From Neglectibacter timonensis (lineage in GTDB: Bacteria; Bacillota; Clostridia; Oscillospirales; Acutalibacteraceae), in NCBI RefSeq assembly GCF_900048895.1, contig NZ_LT160635.1:1-64000 (forward strand): 64,000 nucleotides of DNA, read 5' to 3'. Every line of letters begins with the position of its first letter. The first letter of the stretch is position 1. The position numbers and the translations under genes are program-made. Positions 25,337 through 33,770 of this stretch are shown piece by piece. The notes below the pieces were generated by a model. That model did no database searches. It was not told the DNA's origin and saw only the letters and a program-made list of their open reading frames with translations.

Positions 25337-26206
25337 ATGGCCGAAGTAATAGGCGTACGTTTTAAAAATACAGGAAAAGTATACTATTTTGACCCTGAGC
25401 AGGAGAAAGTGCAAAAAGGGGAAATGGTGATTGTAGAGACGGCCCGGGGCGTAGAATGCGGGGAAACTGCTATGGAAAACCGGGAGGTCAGCGACGAGGC
25501 CATAGTACAGCCTCTGCGCAAGGTGATCCGGAAGGCCACCAAAGAGGACCTGAAGCGGGTGGCGGAGAACCGGAAAAAGGAAAAAACCGCGTTTTCAGCG
25601 TGCGAGAAAAAAATAGTGGAGCACGGGCTGGAAATGAAACTTGTGGATGTGGAATACACCTTTGACAACGGAAAAATCCTTTTTTATTTCACTGCGGACG
25701 GCAGGGTGGATTTCCGGGAACTAGTGAAGGATCTGGCGGGCATGTTCCGCACCCGTATCGAGCTCCGTCAAATTGGCGTACGGGATGAGGCTAAAATGCT
25801 GGGAGGCATCGGGATTTGCGGCAGGCCCTTCTGCTGCGGCTCTTTCCTGGGCGGCTTCCAGCCGGTCTCCATCAAAATGGCCAAGGAACAGGGGCTGTCA
25901 TTGAACCCGGTGAAGATTTCCGGCACCTGCGGCAGGCTGATGTGCTGCCTGAAATATGAACAGGAGGCCTATCAGGATCTGCTGCGCACCACACCCAAGG
26001 TAAACGCCCTGGTCTCCACGCCGGACGGCAAGGGCGTGGTCATCGACCAGAATCTTCTCACCCGGAAGCTTACTGTGCGTCTGGATAAGGATCCGGATGC
26101 GGCCCCAAAGGTCTATAAGGTGGGCGACGTCAAGGTTCTGCGGGACGGCAAGATCAAGGTGGAAAAGAAAGAGATAGAACAGCTGAAAAGCCTGGAGGAA
26201 TCCTGA
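25337..26206 (+). CDS. ricT: PSP1-domain protein RicT (YaaT)
   Basis: 289 residues. The PSP1 domain carries two Cys motifs, GICGRPFCC and GTCGRLMCC, which in Bacillus hold a [4Fe-4S] cluster shared with RicA and RicF. The complex stimulates RNase Y-dependent mRNA maturation and affects sporulation and competence. The start at 25337 has AAAGGAGG eight bases upstream; a GTG two codons earlier is possible. Its place behind darA and holB supports the identification. A strong terminator follows at 26225. Confidence 0.9.
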   Translation: MAEVIGVRFKNTGKVYYFDPEQEKVQKGEMVIVETARGVECGETAMENREVSDEAIVQPLRKVIRKATKEDLKRVAENRKKEKTAFSACEKKIVEHGLEMKLVDVEYTFDNGKILFYFTADGRVDFRELVKDLAGMFRTRIELRQIGVRDEAKMLGGIGICGRPFCCGSFLGGFQPVSIKMAKEQGLSLNPVKISGTCGRLMCCLKYEQEAYQDLLRTTPKVNALVSTPDGKGVVIDQNLLTRKLTVRLDKDPDAAPKVYKVGDVKVLRDGKIKVEKKEIEQLKSLEES

Positions 26207-26224
26207 AGGGCTGTTCAAAACCGG

Positions 26225-26262
26225 AGAGAGGGACCGCGAAAATTTCGCGGTCCCTCTCTTGC
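26225..26262. terminator. Strong bidirectional terminator between ricT and the reductase operon
   Basis: AGAGAGGGACCGCGAAA (from 26225) pairs exactly with TTTCGCGGTCCCTCTCT, followed by TGCTT. It lies between convergent genes and can serve both. Confidence 0.8.
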
Positions 26263-26283
26263 TTCACTTGACGGTTATGACAG

Positions 26284-27126
26284 TTATCGACGAAGTCCGG
26301 TAATCATTTCCACCGTGGCCGGGTCGTAATGGGAGAAAAACAGACTTTCCTTTTCGTCCAAAGCGCGGACCGCCGCCATGTCCTCCTCGGCAAGAACAAA
26401 ATCAAACACGTCGAAGTTTTGAGCCATCCTGTCCTTATGGGTAGATTTCGGGATCGCCACCACACCGTTCTGAATCAGAAACCGCAGGGCAATTTGGGCG
26501 GCGGTTTTTCGGTATTTCTTACCAATCTCCGTCAACACGGAATTGGTAAAGAAATCCTTGCGTCCCTCGGCAAAAGGACCCCAGCTCTCGTGCTGCACGC
26601 CGTACTTTTCCATATACTCGTGAGCCTTTTGCTGCTGTTGGAACACATGGGTCTCCACCTGGTTGACCGCGGGGGTGATGTCCACGAACCGGCAAAGATC
26701 TACAAGGCGGTCCGGATAAAAATTGGATACGCCGATCGCCCGGATCCAGCCCTCCTGATATGCCTCCTCCATTGCCCGGTAGGTACCGTAATAGTCGCCA
26801 AAGGGCTGATGGATCAGCACCAGGTCGATATATTTCGTCTGCAATTTCTGCAGGGATTCCCGCAGAGATTCTTTCGCCTTCTTATATCCGGCATTGGAGA
26901 CCCACACTTTCGTGGTGATAAAAAGCTCCTCGCGGGGAACGCCGCACTTCCGAATAGCGTTTCCCACCGCTTCTTCGTTGCCATACGCCTGGGCGGTGTC
27001 AATGGAACGGTAGCCCACACAGAGGGCGTCCAACACACAGCGCTCGCATTCCTCATTGCTCACCTGATACACGCCGTACCCCAGCACGGGCATTTTAATG
27101 CCGTTGTTCAGTGTTACAAATTCCAT
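26284..27126 (-). CDS. Aldo/keto reductase 1 of the cluster (AKR5-like)
   Basis: NADPH-dependent reductase of 280 residues with a TIM-barrel fold, similar to 2,5-diketo-gluconate reductases. The start MEFVTLNNGIKMPVLGYG is the family opening. The catalytic tetrad is visible: D and Y in SIDTAQAYGNE, K in FITTKVW and H in DLVLIHQPFG. The cofactor motif IPKSTHKDRMAQN is near the C-terminus. It is the last gene of a six-gene run, ending before the terminator at 26225-26262. The substrate is unknown. Confidence 0.9.
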   Translation of the reverse strand: MEFVTLNNGIKMPVLGYGVYQVSNEECERCVLDALCVGYRSIDTAQAYGNEEAVGNAIRKCGVPREELFITTKVWVSNAGYKKAKESLRESLQKLQTKYIDLVLIHQPFGDYYGTYRAMEEAYQEGWIRAIGVSNFYPDRLVDLCRFVDITPAVNQVETHVFQQQQKAHEYMEKYGVQHESWGPFAEGRKDFFTNSVLTEIGKKYRKTAAQIALRFLIQNGVVAIPKSTHKDRMAQNFDVFDFVLAEEDMAAVRALDEKESLFFSHYDPATVEMITGLRR

Positions 27127-27173
27127 AATGATACTTCCTTTCTTCGACGACGGATCTCCCTGCCCTCACAGAG

Positions 27174-28013
27174 TCATGCTTCGAAATTGCATTTTGTGGT
27201 GGCAAGCCGCTGTAAAGATTCTGACGTCACCTGGTAAATGGGAGCGTGCCGGTTGATCCCTGCGATGCGCTCCATATCTCCGGCAGTCAGGGCAAAATCA
27301 AAGATCTGGCCATTTTCCCGGATATGCTCCTTCGAACTGCTGCCGGGCACAGGGCAGAAGCCCATTTGAAGATGCCACCGCAGAACGATTTGTGCTGCGG
27401 ATTTCCCATACATTTGGGCCAGTCCCACCAGTACCGGGTTATTTAAAAGGTCCGTGCTGCCGTGGCCCAAGGGGTACCAGCATTGCAGCCGAATTCCCTG
27501 TTCCTCGCAGAACGCCCTGACCTGCTCCGCGGGGTAATAGGGGTGGCACTCTACCTGCATCACCATAGGCCGTATCTCACACTGTTCCAGTACCTCCCGA
27601 AGCTTCTCCACAGGAAAGTTGGAAACGCCGATGGCCCGCAGCTTCCCTTCCCGATACGCCTTTTCCAGCATTTTGTAGGCGTGGAGATAGTCGTTTACCG
27701 GGTGGTGCAGCAACATCAGATCCACATAGTCTGTGTCCAGGCGTTTTAAGGTGTCCTCCACAGCGCCGTCCTTGCTGTAAAGGGTGGGCCCCAGCTTAGT
27801 CTCCAAAAAGTATTCTTCCCTGGCAAGGCCTGATTTTTTCAGCCCCCGTCCCACTTCGACCTCGTTACCGTAGCGGTTGGCAGTGTCGATCAGCCCATAC
27901 CCGTTGTGCAGGGCAAAGGCGACGTTTTCGATGATCTGCCCCCCTTCCTGCCCGATGGTGCCATAGCCCAGCATGGGCATCTTCGCACCGTTGTGTAATG
28001 TGGTGTATTCCAT
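27174..28013 (-). CDS. Aldo/keto reductase 2 of the cluster
   Basis: 279 residues from the ATG at 28013, which has AAGGAG upstream; a further ATG at 28034 touches the previous stop codon but lacks a ribosome site. Family opening MEYTTLHNGAKMPMLGYG; tetrad D/Y in LIDTANRYGNE, K in FLETKLG, H in DLMLLHHPVN. The cofactor region reads VPGSSSKEHIREN rather than the usual IPKST, a mild divergence. It lies between reductase 1 and the ferredoxin-fused reductase in the operon. Confidence 0.88.
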   Translation of the reverse strand: MEYTTLHNGAKMPMLGYGTIGQEGGQIIENVAFALHNGYGLIDTANRYGNEVEVGRGLKKSGLAREEYFLETKLGPTLYSKDGAVEDTLKRLDTDYVDLMLLHHPVNDYLHAYKMLEKAYREGKLRAIGVSNFPVEKLREVLEQCEIRPMVMQVECHPYYPAEQVRAFCEEQGIRLQCWYPLGHGSTDLLNNPVLVGLAQMYGKSAAQIVLRWHLQMGFCPVPGSSSKEHIRENGQIFDFALTAGDMERIAGINRHAPIYQVTSESLQRLATTKCNFEA

Positions 28014-28034
28014 GTGGATCTCTCCTTGAGTCAT

Positions 28035-29150
28035 TTAGTCGAATTCTTTCGATACCGTTTCTAGCAGGTCACGGATTTTCAGCTTTTGGGGACAGTTCTT
28101 CTCGCATAGCCCGCAACGAATGCAGTCTCCAGCCCGGCCATGACTTTGAATAAGGTTCACGTAATAGATCTTTTGATTGCTCATATACCCAGTGTTTTTT
28201 AGCCGTTTATGGTTATTATACAGCCCAAAATAATCCGGGATGGCAATATTCTTGGGACATTCTGTGGTACAGTAGCGGCAGTTGGTGCATGGGATCGCGG
28301 TATTTTCCCGGATGATTTTCGCCACGTTCAGCAAAAGCACCTTCTCATCCGCGGTCAAAGGCTGAAAGCTGTTCATAAAACTGGTATTGTCCTCCACCTG
28401 TTCCATGGTGGACATTCCGCTGAGTACCACCCGAACGCCCTCCAGGCTGGCCGCAAAACGTATGGCCCAGCTCGCGTAGGAGGCTTTGGGGTCAGCCTGT
28501 TTCAGCAAGCCCGCCGCTTTCTCGGGTAAGTTTACCAAGGTGCCGCCCTTCACGGGTTCCATCACCAGGATTTCCTTGCCGTACTTTCTGGCGACCTCGT
28601 AGCATTTTCCCGCCTGCAAAGCTGGATCGTCCCAATCCAAGTAGTTGATTTGAAGCTGCACCAGCTCTGTTTCCGGGTGGTCGTTCAATATTTTTTCCAG
28701 TATTTCGGGAGAGCCATGGAAAGAAAATCCAATGTGCTTTACCAAGCCCCGCTCCTTCAGCCCATTCAGAAACTCAAAGGTACGAAGCCTTTCCGCAACA
28801 GGATACCACGCCTCCCCCATGTTGTGCACCAGATAGTTGTCAAAATACTCTACGCCGCAAAGTTTCAGCTGCTCTTGAAAAAAGAGCTCCTGGTCCTCTT
28901 CCTTTTTGATGTAATTGAGCGTGATCTTATCGGTCAATTCGTAGCTGTCCCTGCTGTAACGGCTGGTAAGCGTTTGACGGAGAGCGGGTTCGCTCATTTC
29001 GTCGTTGTACCGGTGGGCTGTGTCAAAATAGGTAAATCCCCGCTCCAAATAAAGCCTCACCATTTTTTCGGTCAGCGGAATATCCACGGTGGAGCGGTCG
29101 TTTTCGTCCAGCACCGGCAGCCGCATAAAGCCGAATCCCAGTTTTTTCAT
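28035..29150 (-). CDS. Aldo/keto reductase fused to a 2[4Fe-4S] ferredoxin domain
   Basis: 371 residues from the ATG at 29150 (GGGAGG ten bases upstream). The N-terminal barrel has D/Y in YFDTAHRYNDE, K in LTDKITL and H in NYLVHNMG. The C-terminus adds two cysteine clusters, CTNCRYCTTECP and CIRCGLCEKNCP (about residues 297-308 and 343-354). This domain combination is common in anaerobes, and suggests electron supply from ferredoxin instead of, or as well as, NAD(P)H. A longer start at 29177 would overlap the preceding gene. Position is third from the end in the operon. Confidence 0.9.
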   Translation of the reverse strand: MKKLGFGFMRLPVLDENDRSTVDIPLTEKMVRLYLERGFTYFDTAHRYNDEMSEPALRQTLTSRYSRDSYELTDKITLNYIKKEEDQELFFQEQLKLCGVEYFDNYLVHNMGEAWYPVAERLRTFEFLNGLKERGLVKHIGFSFHGSPEILEKILNDHPETELVQLQINYLDWDDPALQAGKCYEVARKYGKEILVMEPVKGGTLVNLPEKAAGLLKQADPKASYASWAIRFAASLEGVRVVLSGMSTMEQVEDNTSFMNSFQPLTADEKVLLLNVAKIIRENTAIPCTNCRYCTTECPKNIAIPDYFGLYNNHKRLKNTGYMSNQKIYYVNLIQSHGRAGDCIRCGLCEKNCPQKLKIRDLLETVSKEFD

Positions 29151-29169
29151 CCTCGGTCTTCCTCCCGGT

Positions 29170-30042
29170 TCAATCATGGATTTTTCTGGTCACGCACATT
29201 CGCACAAAATCCGGGTCGAAGTGTTTCACTGCCGTGCCTGCATAGCCCAAATCTAACGCTGAGATCTGCCCCATCTCCTCTTCCGTCAGGGAGAAATCCC
29301 AAATATCCAGGTTCTGCACGATTCGTTCCCGATGGGTAGATTTCGGGATGACCACCACACCCCGTTGTACGTTCCACCGCAGCATCACCTGGCTGACCGC
29401 TTTGCCGTGGACCGCGGCGATCTTCAAAAGCGTTTTGTTTTCAAAGGGAGCGTACCGCCCGCCGCCCAGGGGCGCCCATGCCTCGGGCACGACGCCGTAA
29501 TGGCGCATGGTTTCCAGCGCATTTTCCTGGGCAAAGAAAGGATGCAATTCCACCTGGTTGACCATAGGACCAATCTTCACCGTCTCACAGAAATTTGTCA
29601 GGATGTTCGGGTAGAAATTGGATACGCCGATGGCCCTTAGCTTACCTGCCTCATAGGCATCCTCCATGGCCCGCCACGCGCTGAAATAGTCCTTCATAGC
29701 CTGGTGCAGCAGGTAGAGGTCCAGGTATTCCAGCCCCGTCTTTTCCAAGGAGGCATCGATGGCGGCCTTAGCCGTATCGTAATTTTCCATATCCTGCACC
29801 CACATTTTCGAGGTAACAAACAGTTCCTCCCGGGTGCACAGCCCCTCGGCAATGGCCTCCCGTACCGCTTCCCCCACCGCGTCCTCGTTGGTGTAGGAAG
29901 CCGCCGTGTCGATCAAACGGTACCCTGCACGGATTGCTTCCAGGACGGACCGCTTACATTCTTCCTTATCCTGTACCTGGAAAACGCCGAAGCCTTCTTG
30001 CGGCATCTGGATGCCGTTGCATAGGGTAACAAATTCCATCAT
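29170..30042 (-). CDS. Aldo/keto reductase 3 of the cluster (AKR5-like)
   Basis: 290 residues, starting at one of two adjacent ATGs (30042 or 30039) five to eight bases after AGGAGG. Opening MMEFVTLCNGIQMPQEGFG; tetrad D/Y in LIDTAASYTNE, K in FVTSKMW, H in DLYLLHQAMK; cofactor motif IPKSTHRERIVQN. It is close to reductase 1 in sequence, so the two are likely paralogues by duplication inside the cluster. Confidence 0.9.
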   Translation of the reverse strand: MMEFVTLCNGIQMPQEGFGVFQVQDKEECKRSVLEAIRAGYRLIDTAASYTNEDAVGEAVREAIAEGLCTREELFVTSKMWVQDMENYDTAKAAIDASLEKTGLEYLDLYLLHQAMKDYFSAWRAMEDAYEAGKLRAIGVSNFYPNILTNFCETVKIGPMVNQVELHPFFAQENALETMRHYGVVPEAWAPLGGGRYAPFENKTLLKIAAVHGKAVSQVMLRWNVQRGVVVIPKSTHRERIVQNLDIWDFSLTEEEMGQISALDLGYAGTAVKHFDPDFVRMCVTRKIHD

Positions 30043-30109
30043 CAAATCCTCCTGTTTTTGTCATGGACCGGTATCCGCTTTCGGGTATCCGGCCAGGTGT
30101 TACTCACAA

Positions 30110-31099
30110 CTATTTATCCAGTATTTTCGCGCCGCCGTAAACTCCGCTCATCTCCATACTGTTGAGGGATTGGTCGATGGCGGCTACCTCCTCCCCGGTC
30201 AGCCGTATCTCCGCGGCTCCCGCGTTTTCCTGGATACGCTCTGCTTTCCGGGAACCGGGAATGGGCACGACGTAAGGCTTTTTGCAGAGCATCCAGGCAA
30301 GGGAGATCTGGGCGGGCGTGGCCTCTTTCTGCCGGGCCAGCTGGTTCAAAACCTCAAACAGCTTTCGGTTGGCTTCAAACGCTTCCGGGGAATACTGCGG
30401 CATGCGGCTGCGGTAATCGTCCGCCGCATACGTCTCTCCGGCCCGGTAAGCGCCGGTCAAAATACCGTTCGCCAGGGGGCTGAACGCCACATAACCGATT
30501 CCCAGCTCCTCCAAAACGGGGAACAGCGATTCATACCACCGGGCCATCATGGAATAGCGGTTCTGTATGCAGGCCAAGGGGCAGACCCTATGCGCTTTGC
30601 GGATGATGCTCTCATCCGCCTCTGAAATGCCCCAGTGGAGGATTTTCCCCTCCCGGATCAAATCGGCCATGGTACCGGCCACCTCTTCCACCGGTGTCTT
30701 CGGGTCCACCCTGTGCTGGTAGTACAGCTCCACATGATCCATTTTCAAGCGGCGCAGACTGTTTTCCAGCGCGTTGCGGATCTGTTCGGGCCGGGAATCC
30801 ACCACCAGCTCGTTCCCCTCCCGTCTCACGCCGAATTTTGTGGCGATCTGCACCGCATTGCGGTGAGGCCTCAGCGCCTCTCCCACCAATTCCTCGTTGT
30901 AGGAAATACTGCCGTCCTGGTTTTCACCGGTGTACGACTCCGCCGTGTCAAAAAAGGTATACCCCATTTCGACAGCCTGTTCCATGACCCGGATTGCTTC
31001 TGCCCTGTCCGTAGGGGCGCCGTAGGCATGGCTGAATCCCATGCAGCCCAAGCCAAGCTCGGACACCTGCAGTCCGTCTCCCAAAGCTCTCAGTTTCAT
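30110..31099 (-). CDS. Aldo/keto reductase 4 of the cluster (YajO/Tas-like)
   Basis: 329 residues, a longer subfamily than its neighbours. Opening MKLRALGDGLQVSELGLGCM; tetrad D/Y in FFDTAESYTGE, K in QIATKFGV, H in VELYYQHRVD; cofactor region VPIPGSRKAERIQEN. This group includes enzymes acting on aldehydes and on some quinones or pyridoxal. It follows the flavoprotein gene by about 20 bp. Confidence 0.9.
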   Translation of the reverse strand: MKLRALGDGLQVSELGLGCMGFSHAYGAPTDRAEAIRVMEQAVEMGYTFFDTAESYTGENQDGSISYNEELVGEALRPHRNAVQIATKFGVRREGNELVVDSRPEQIRNALENSLRRLKMDHVELYYQHRVDPKTPVEEVAGTMADLIREGKILHWGISEADESIIRKAHRVCPLACIQNRYSMMARWYESLFPVLEELGIGYVAFSPLANGILTGAYRAGETYAADDYRSRMPQYSPEAFEANRKLFEVLNQLARQKEATPAQISLAWMLCKKPYVVPIPGSRKAERIQENAGAAEIRLTGEEVAAIDQSLNSMEMSGVYGGAKILDK

Positions 31100-31118
31100 T
31101 GGATATCCTCCCGCTCCA

Positions 31119-31754
31119 TCAAGCTTCTATGCCGGGCTTATAGAAATTGGTAAAGGTGAGGGGTTCTTTTTCGGGCAGACCCAGCTTTTCTTTGCCCATC
31201 GCAATGCTCTTGACCAGAAACGCCATGTTCCGGCCCAGGGTACGCATGGTCTGCAGCCCCTCTTTATCCTGGAGGACTTCCTCGGCGCTGCCGCCGTGGA
31301 CCATGTTCCAATATTGGCTGGTGGCGATGGGCATGCCGTTCATGGCAAAATACTTGTTCAGCACATCAAAGGTCGCCGTATTGCCGCCCCTTCGGCAGGT
31401 GACGACCGCCGCGCCCACCTTCATGCTTTTGTCCACGTTGAAGGTGCTGAAGAACAAGCGGTCCAGAAAGGAGATCGCTCCGCCTGCGGGAGAGGCAAAG
31501 TAGACTGGGGAACCGATCACGAATGCGTCACATTCTTTGAGCTTGGGCGCGATCTCATTTACCACGTCGTCAAAAACGCATTTCCCGGTCTGACGGCATT
31601 TCCGGCAGGCGATACAGCCCCGGATATCCTTATTTCCCACATGGACGATCTCGGCCTCGATCCCCTCCTGCTCCAACGTGTTTTTCAGTTCTGTCAGAGC
31701 CGTAAAAGTGCAGCCCTTTGCCCGGGGACTTCCATTGATCAATACTGCTTTCAT
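31119..31754 (-). CDS. NADPH-dependent FMN reductase / iron-sulfur flavoprotein-like
   Basis: 211-residue flavodoxin-fold protein. The FMN phosphate loop is INGSPRAKGCTFTAL (about 6-20). A cysteine group GCIACRKCRQTGKC (about 46-59) matches the compact cluster motif of iron-sulfur flavoproteins of anaerobes. The substrate-side loop is VIGSPVYFASPAGG. It is the first gene of the reductase operon, just after the LysR gene and its terminator, and probably passes electrons between carriers. The physiological partner is unknown. Confidence 0.85.
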   Translation of the reverse strand: MKAVLINGSPRAKGCTFTALTELKNTLEQEGIEAEIVHVGNKDIRGCIACRKCRQTGKCVFDDVVNEIAPKLKECDAFVIGSPVYFASPAGGAISFLDRLFFSTFNVDKSMKVGAAVVTCRRGGNTATFDVLNKYFAMNGMPIATSQYWNMVHGGSAEEVLQDKEGLQTMRTLGRNMAFLVKSIAMGKEKLGLPEKEPLTFTNFYKPGIEA

Positions 31755-31815
31755 GAGATATGACCGCCTTTCTGCGAACTGAGTCGCTCATCTGTTCTGA
31801 TTTTCTATATTCAGT

Positions 31816-31850
31816 ATAAAAAAAGAGAGACCTCTTGAGAAGTCTCTCTT
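31816..31850 (-). terminator. Rho-independent terminator of the LysR gene
   Basis: AAGAGAGAC (31823-31831) pairs with GTCTCTCTT (31842-31850), followed on the minus strand by TTTTTTT. It separates the regulator from the reductase operon. A possible -10 for that operon (TATACT on the minus strand) is at 31818-31813. Confidence 0.7.
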
Positions 31851-31877
31851 GGTTCACCAGTTGATACGGAAAGGTTA

Positions 31878-32786
31878 TCACTCCGCCTCGCTCTCCCGCA
31901 CAGCTTGTATGGCGGATAGAAAGCGCTGGACCGTTTTCGAGGGCGCGGGGGAATACAGCAGGCCGTAGGGGATCTTATAATCCCATTCCACCGGCAGGAT
32001 TTTCAGGAGCGGATGGATAGTATCCCAACGCTTGACCACCATCAGAACGTCCTCGCTGCTCTCGCAATGGTTAAAAACCTCCAAACTGTAGATACTGAAA
32101 TCCCTGATCTTGATTTGGGGGTGGTTTCTCAAGATGTCGTCCCGCAGCTCGTCCACATAATTGCTCCAGCCCCGGTGCATCAGCATCAGAGTCTCCCCAT
32201 GCAGGTCCTCCAGCGTCAACACATCTTTTTGGGCCAGCCGATGGTGGATCGACACCGCGCAACAAATGGGGTCCCGGGAAAACTCAAAGCCCGCGCAGCC
32301 CCGCAGGGTCAGCATGGCGTCGTCAAACACACCGGCCACCACGTCGATATTCTGTCCCAGGTTTTTCAGGATTTCCCGGGCGTTCTCCAGAGAATTCTCG
32401 TAGGGGACCAGCTGAAATTTAACGTCTGGGCACAGCTCGTGGATTTTCGGCCAAAGGCCCATCAGGAACTGCGCCGGAGTCATGGGGGAGGTGCCGATCC
32501 GAATGACGCTCTCCTCCTCCTGCATGGCGTTTTTCGCACGGGCCACCGAATCCCTGCAATACCCGATGATATATTTCGCGTCCTGGTAAATGGACTGCCC
32601 CGCCTTCGTCAAGGTCAGGCCGCGATGAGTGCGCTCAAAAAGCTGTACGTCCAGTTCCGCTTCCAGCAGATTGATCTGCTTGATCACAGCGGTAGGCGTG
32701 ACAAAAACCGCCTCCGCCGCCTTATTGAAGCTGCCCGCGTCAGCCACACGCAAAAAGGTTTCCAACTGCGGATTGTACATTGACAC
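31878..32786 (-). CDS. LysR family transcription regulator
   Basis: 302 residues. The winged helix-turn-helix is at about 5-65 (LETFLRVADAGSFNKAAEAV then FVTPTAVIKQINLLEAELDV, with LFERTHRGLTLTKAG as the wing), followed by a LysR substrate-binding domain from about 95. The ASSLS-like recognition helix reads TPTAVIKQI. It is just upstream of, and on the same strand as, the flavoprotein and five aldo/keto reductase genes, so it is the natural candidate to control them. The inducer is unknown. Confidence 0.9.
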   Translation of the reverse strand: MSMYNPQLETFLRVADAGSFNKAAEAVFVTPTAVIKQINLLEAELDVQLFERTHRGLTLTKAGQSIYQDAKYIIGYCRDSVARAKNAMQEEESVIRIGTSPMTPAQFLMGLWPKIHELCPDVKFQLVPYENSLENAREILKNLGQNIDVVAGVFDDAMLTLRGCAGFEFSRDPICCAVSIHHRLAQKDVLTLEDLHGETLMLMHRGWSNYVDELRDDILRNHPQIKIRDFSIYSLEVFNHCESSEDVLMVVKRWDTIHPLLKILPVEWDYKIPYGLLYSPAPSKTVQRFLSAIQAVRESEAE

Positions 32787-32874
32787 TCACTTCCTTACCG
32801 TATAAAATGAACCGCTTAAATGAGCACGGAATAATACCGCGCCCGACAGCTGGGCGCGGTTTGTTCAGTGGTTG

Positions 32875-33741
32875 TTAAAGCGTAGATTGCAAATAACGCT
32901 CCAACAGGCCGGGCAGCCAGTCCTCCAGTTTGGAAAAGGAGAATCCGGCCGCCTCGGCCCGGTCGGTGCGCAGGCTGAAGCTCTCGCAGCCGTTGTAGGG
33001 CCCCTCTTCCCCGCCCGGGGAGAGAAGGACGGATTTGCCCGTATGTTCCTCCACAAAGCGGAAAATTTTCCGAAGGGAAACAGTGCCCTGGGCCGCCGCG
33101 TTGAAGGGGCCCGTTTCCCTGCGGGAACCCAGATGGCAGAGGAAGCGTCCGGCTTCCTCGGAACTGATGAAGCTGAGCCGGGCGTCAAGGTTGTCCACCT
33201 GCATGGGCAGCCCCTTCCGGATATGCTCCACATAGAACAGGAGGCGGCGGGTATAGTCATCCGGGCCGATCACATAGGGGAATCTTACAGCGACGGCGTT
33301 CTGACCGGGATCAGCCTGAAACAGGGCGCATTCCGCCTGCCTTTTCCCCTCCCCGTAGTCGAAATCCGTCCTGTCGCACCAAACCAGTTCCTTTTGAAAG
33401 GGGTCAAATTCCTCTTCCGGGGTGTCCGGCCGGTCGGGATAAACGGAAGCGGAGGACACCTGGACGAGCCGCTCTGCGGAAACAGAGTCCAGCAGATTTT
33501 TCACATCGTTGGAACAGTAGGCCACGTCGTCAAAGACCACGTCGTACCGCGCTCCTTGCAGGGCTGCCTTCATGGCGTCAGGGTCGGTGCGGTCTACCCG
33601 GATACGGTTGACCCGGCTGCCGAAGGGGTCGGGCGTCAGGCCCCGGGTGGCAAGCGTCACCCCAGCCCCCTGCTCCAGAAGGCTTTTCACCAGATGTATG
33701 CCGAAAAAGCGCGTACCTCCCAGCACTAACACCTGTTTCAT
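32875..33741 (-). CDS. NAD-dependent epimerase/dehydratase family protein
   Basis: 288-residue extended short-chain dehydrogenase. The Rossmann motif is LVLGGTRFFGIHLV (about 5-18). The catalytic YxxxK is YGEGK, followed by a Ser-rich SSASVYPD segment at the usual place. C-terminal sugar-nucleotide residues are less clear than in classical epimerases; such shorter proteins often act on other substrates or as chaperones of complexes. The start at 33741 has AAAGGAG eleven bases upstream; an upstream reading to 33939 lies in the pyk C-terminus and is rejected. It follows pyk by 29 bp. Confidence 0.85.
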   Translation of the reverse strand: MKQVLVLGGTRFFGIHLVKSLLEQGAGVTLATRGLTPDPFGSRVNRIRVDRTDPDAMKAALQGARYDVVFDDVAYCSNDVKNLLDSVSAERLVQVSSASVYPDRPDTPEEEFDPFQKELVWCDRTDFDYGEGKRQAECALFQADPGQNAVAVRFPYVIGPDDYTRRLLFYVEHIRKGLPMQVDNLDARLSFISSEEAGRFLCHLGSRRETGPFNAAAQGTVSLRKIFRFVEEHTGKSVLLSPGGEEGPYNGCESFSLRTDRAEAAGFSFSKLEDWLPGLLERYLQSTL

Positions 33742-33770
33742 AGGACGGTCATCTCCTTTGTTCGGGCGGA

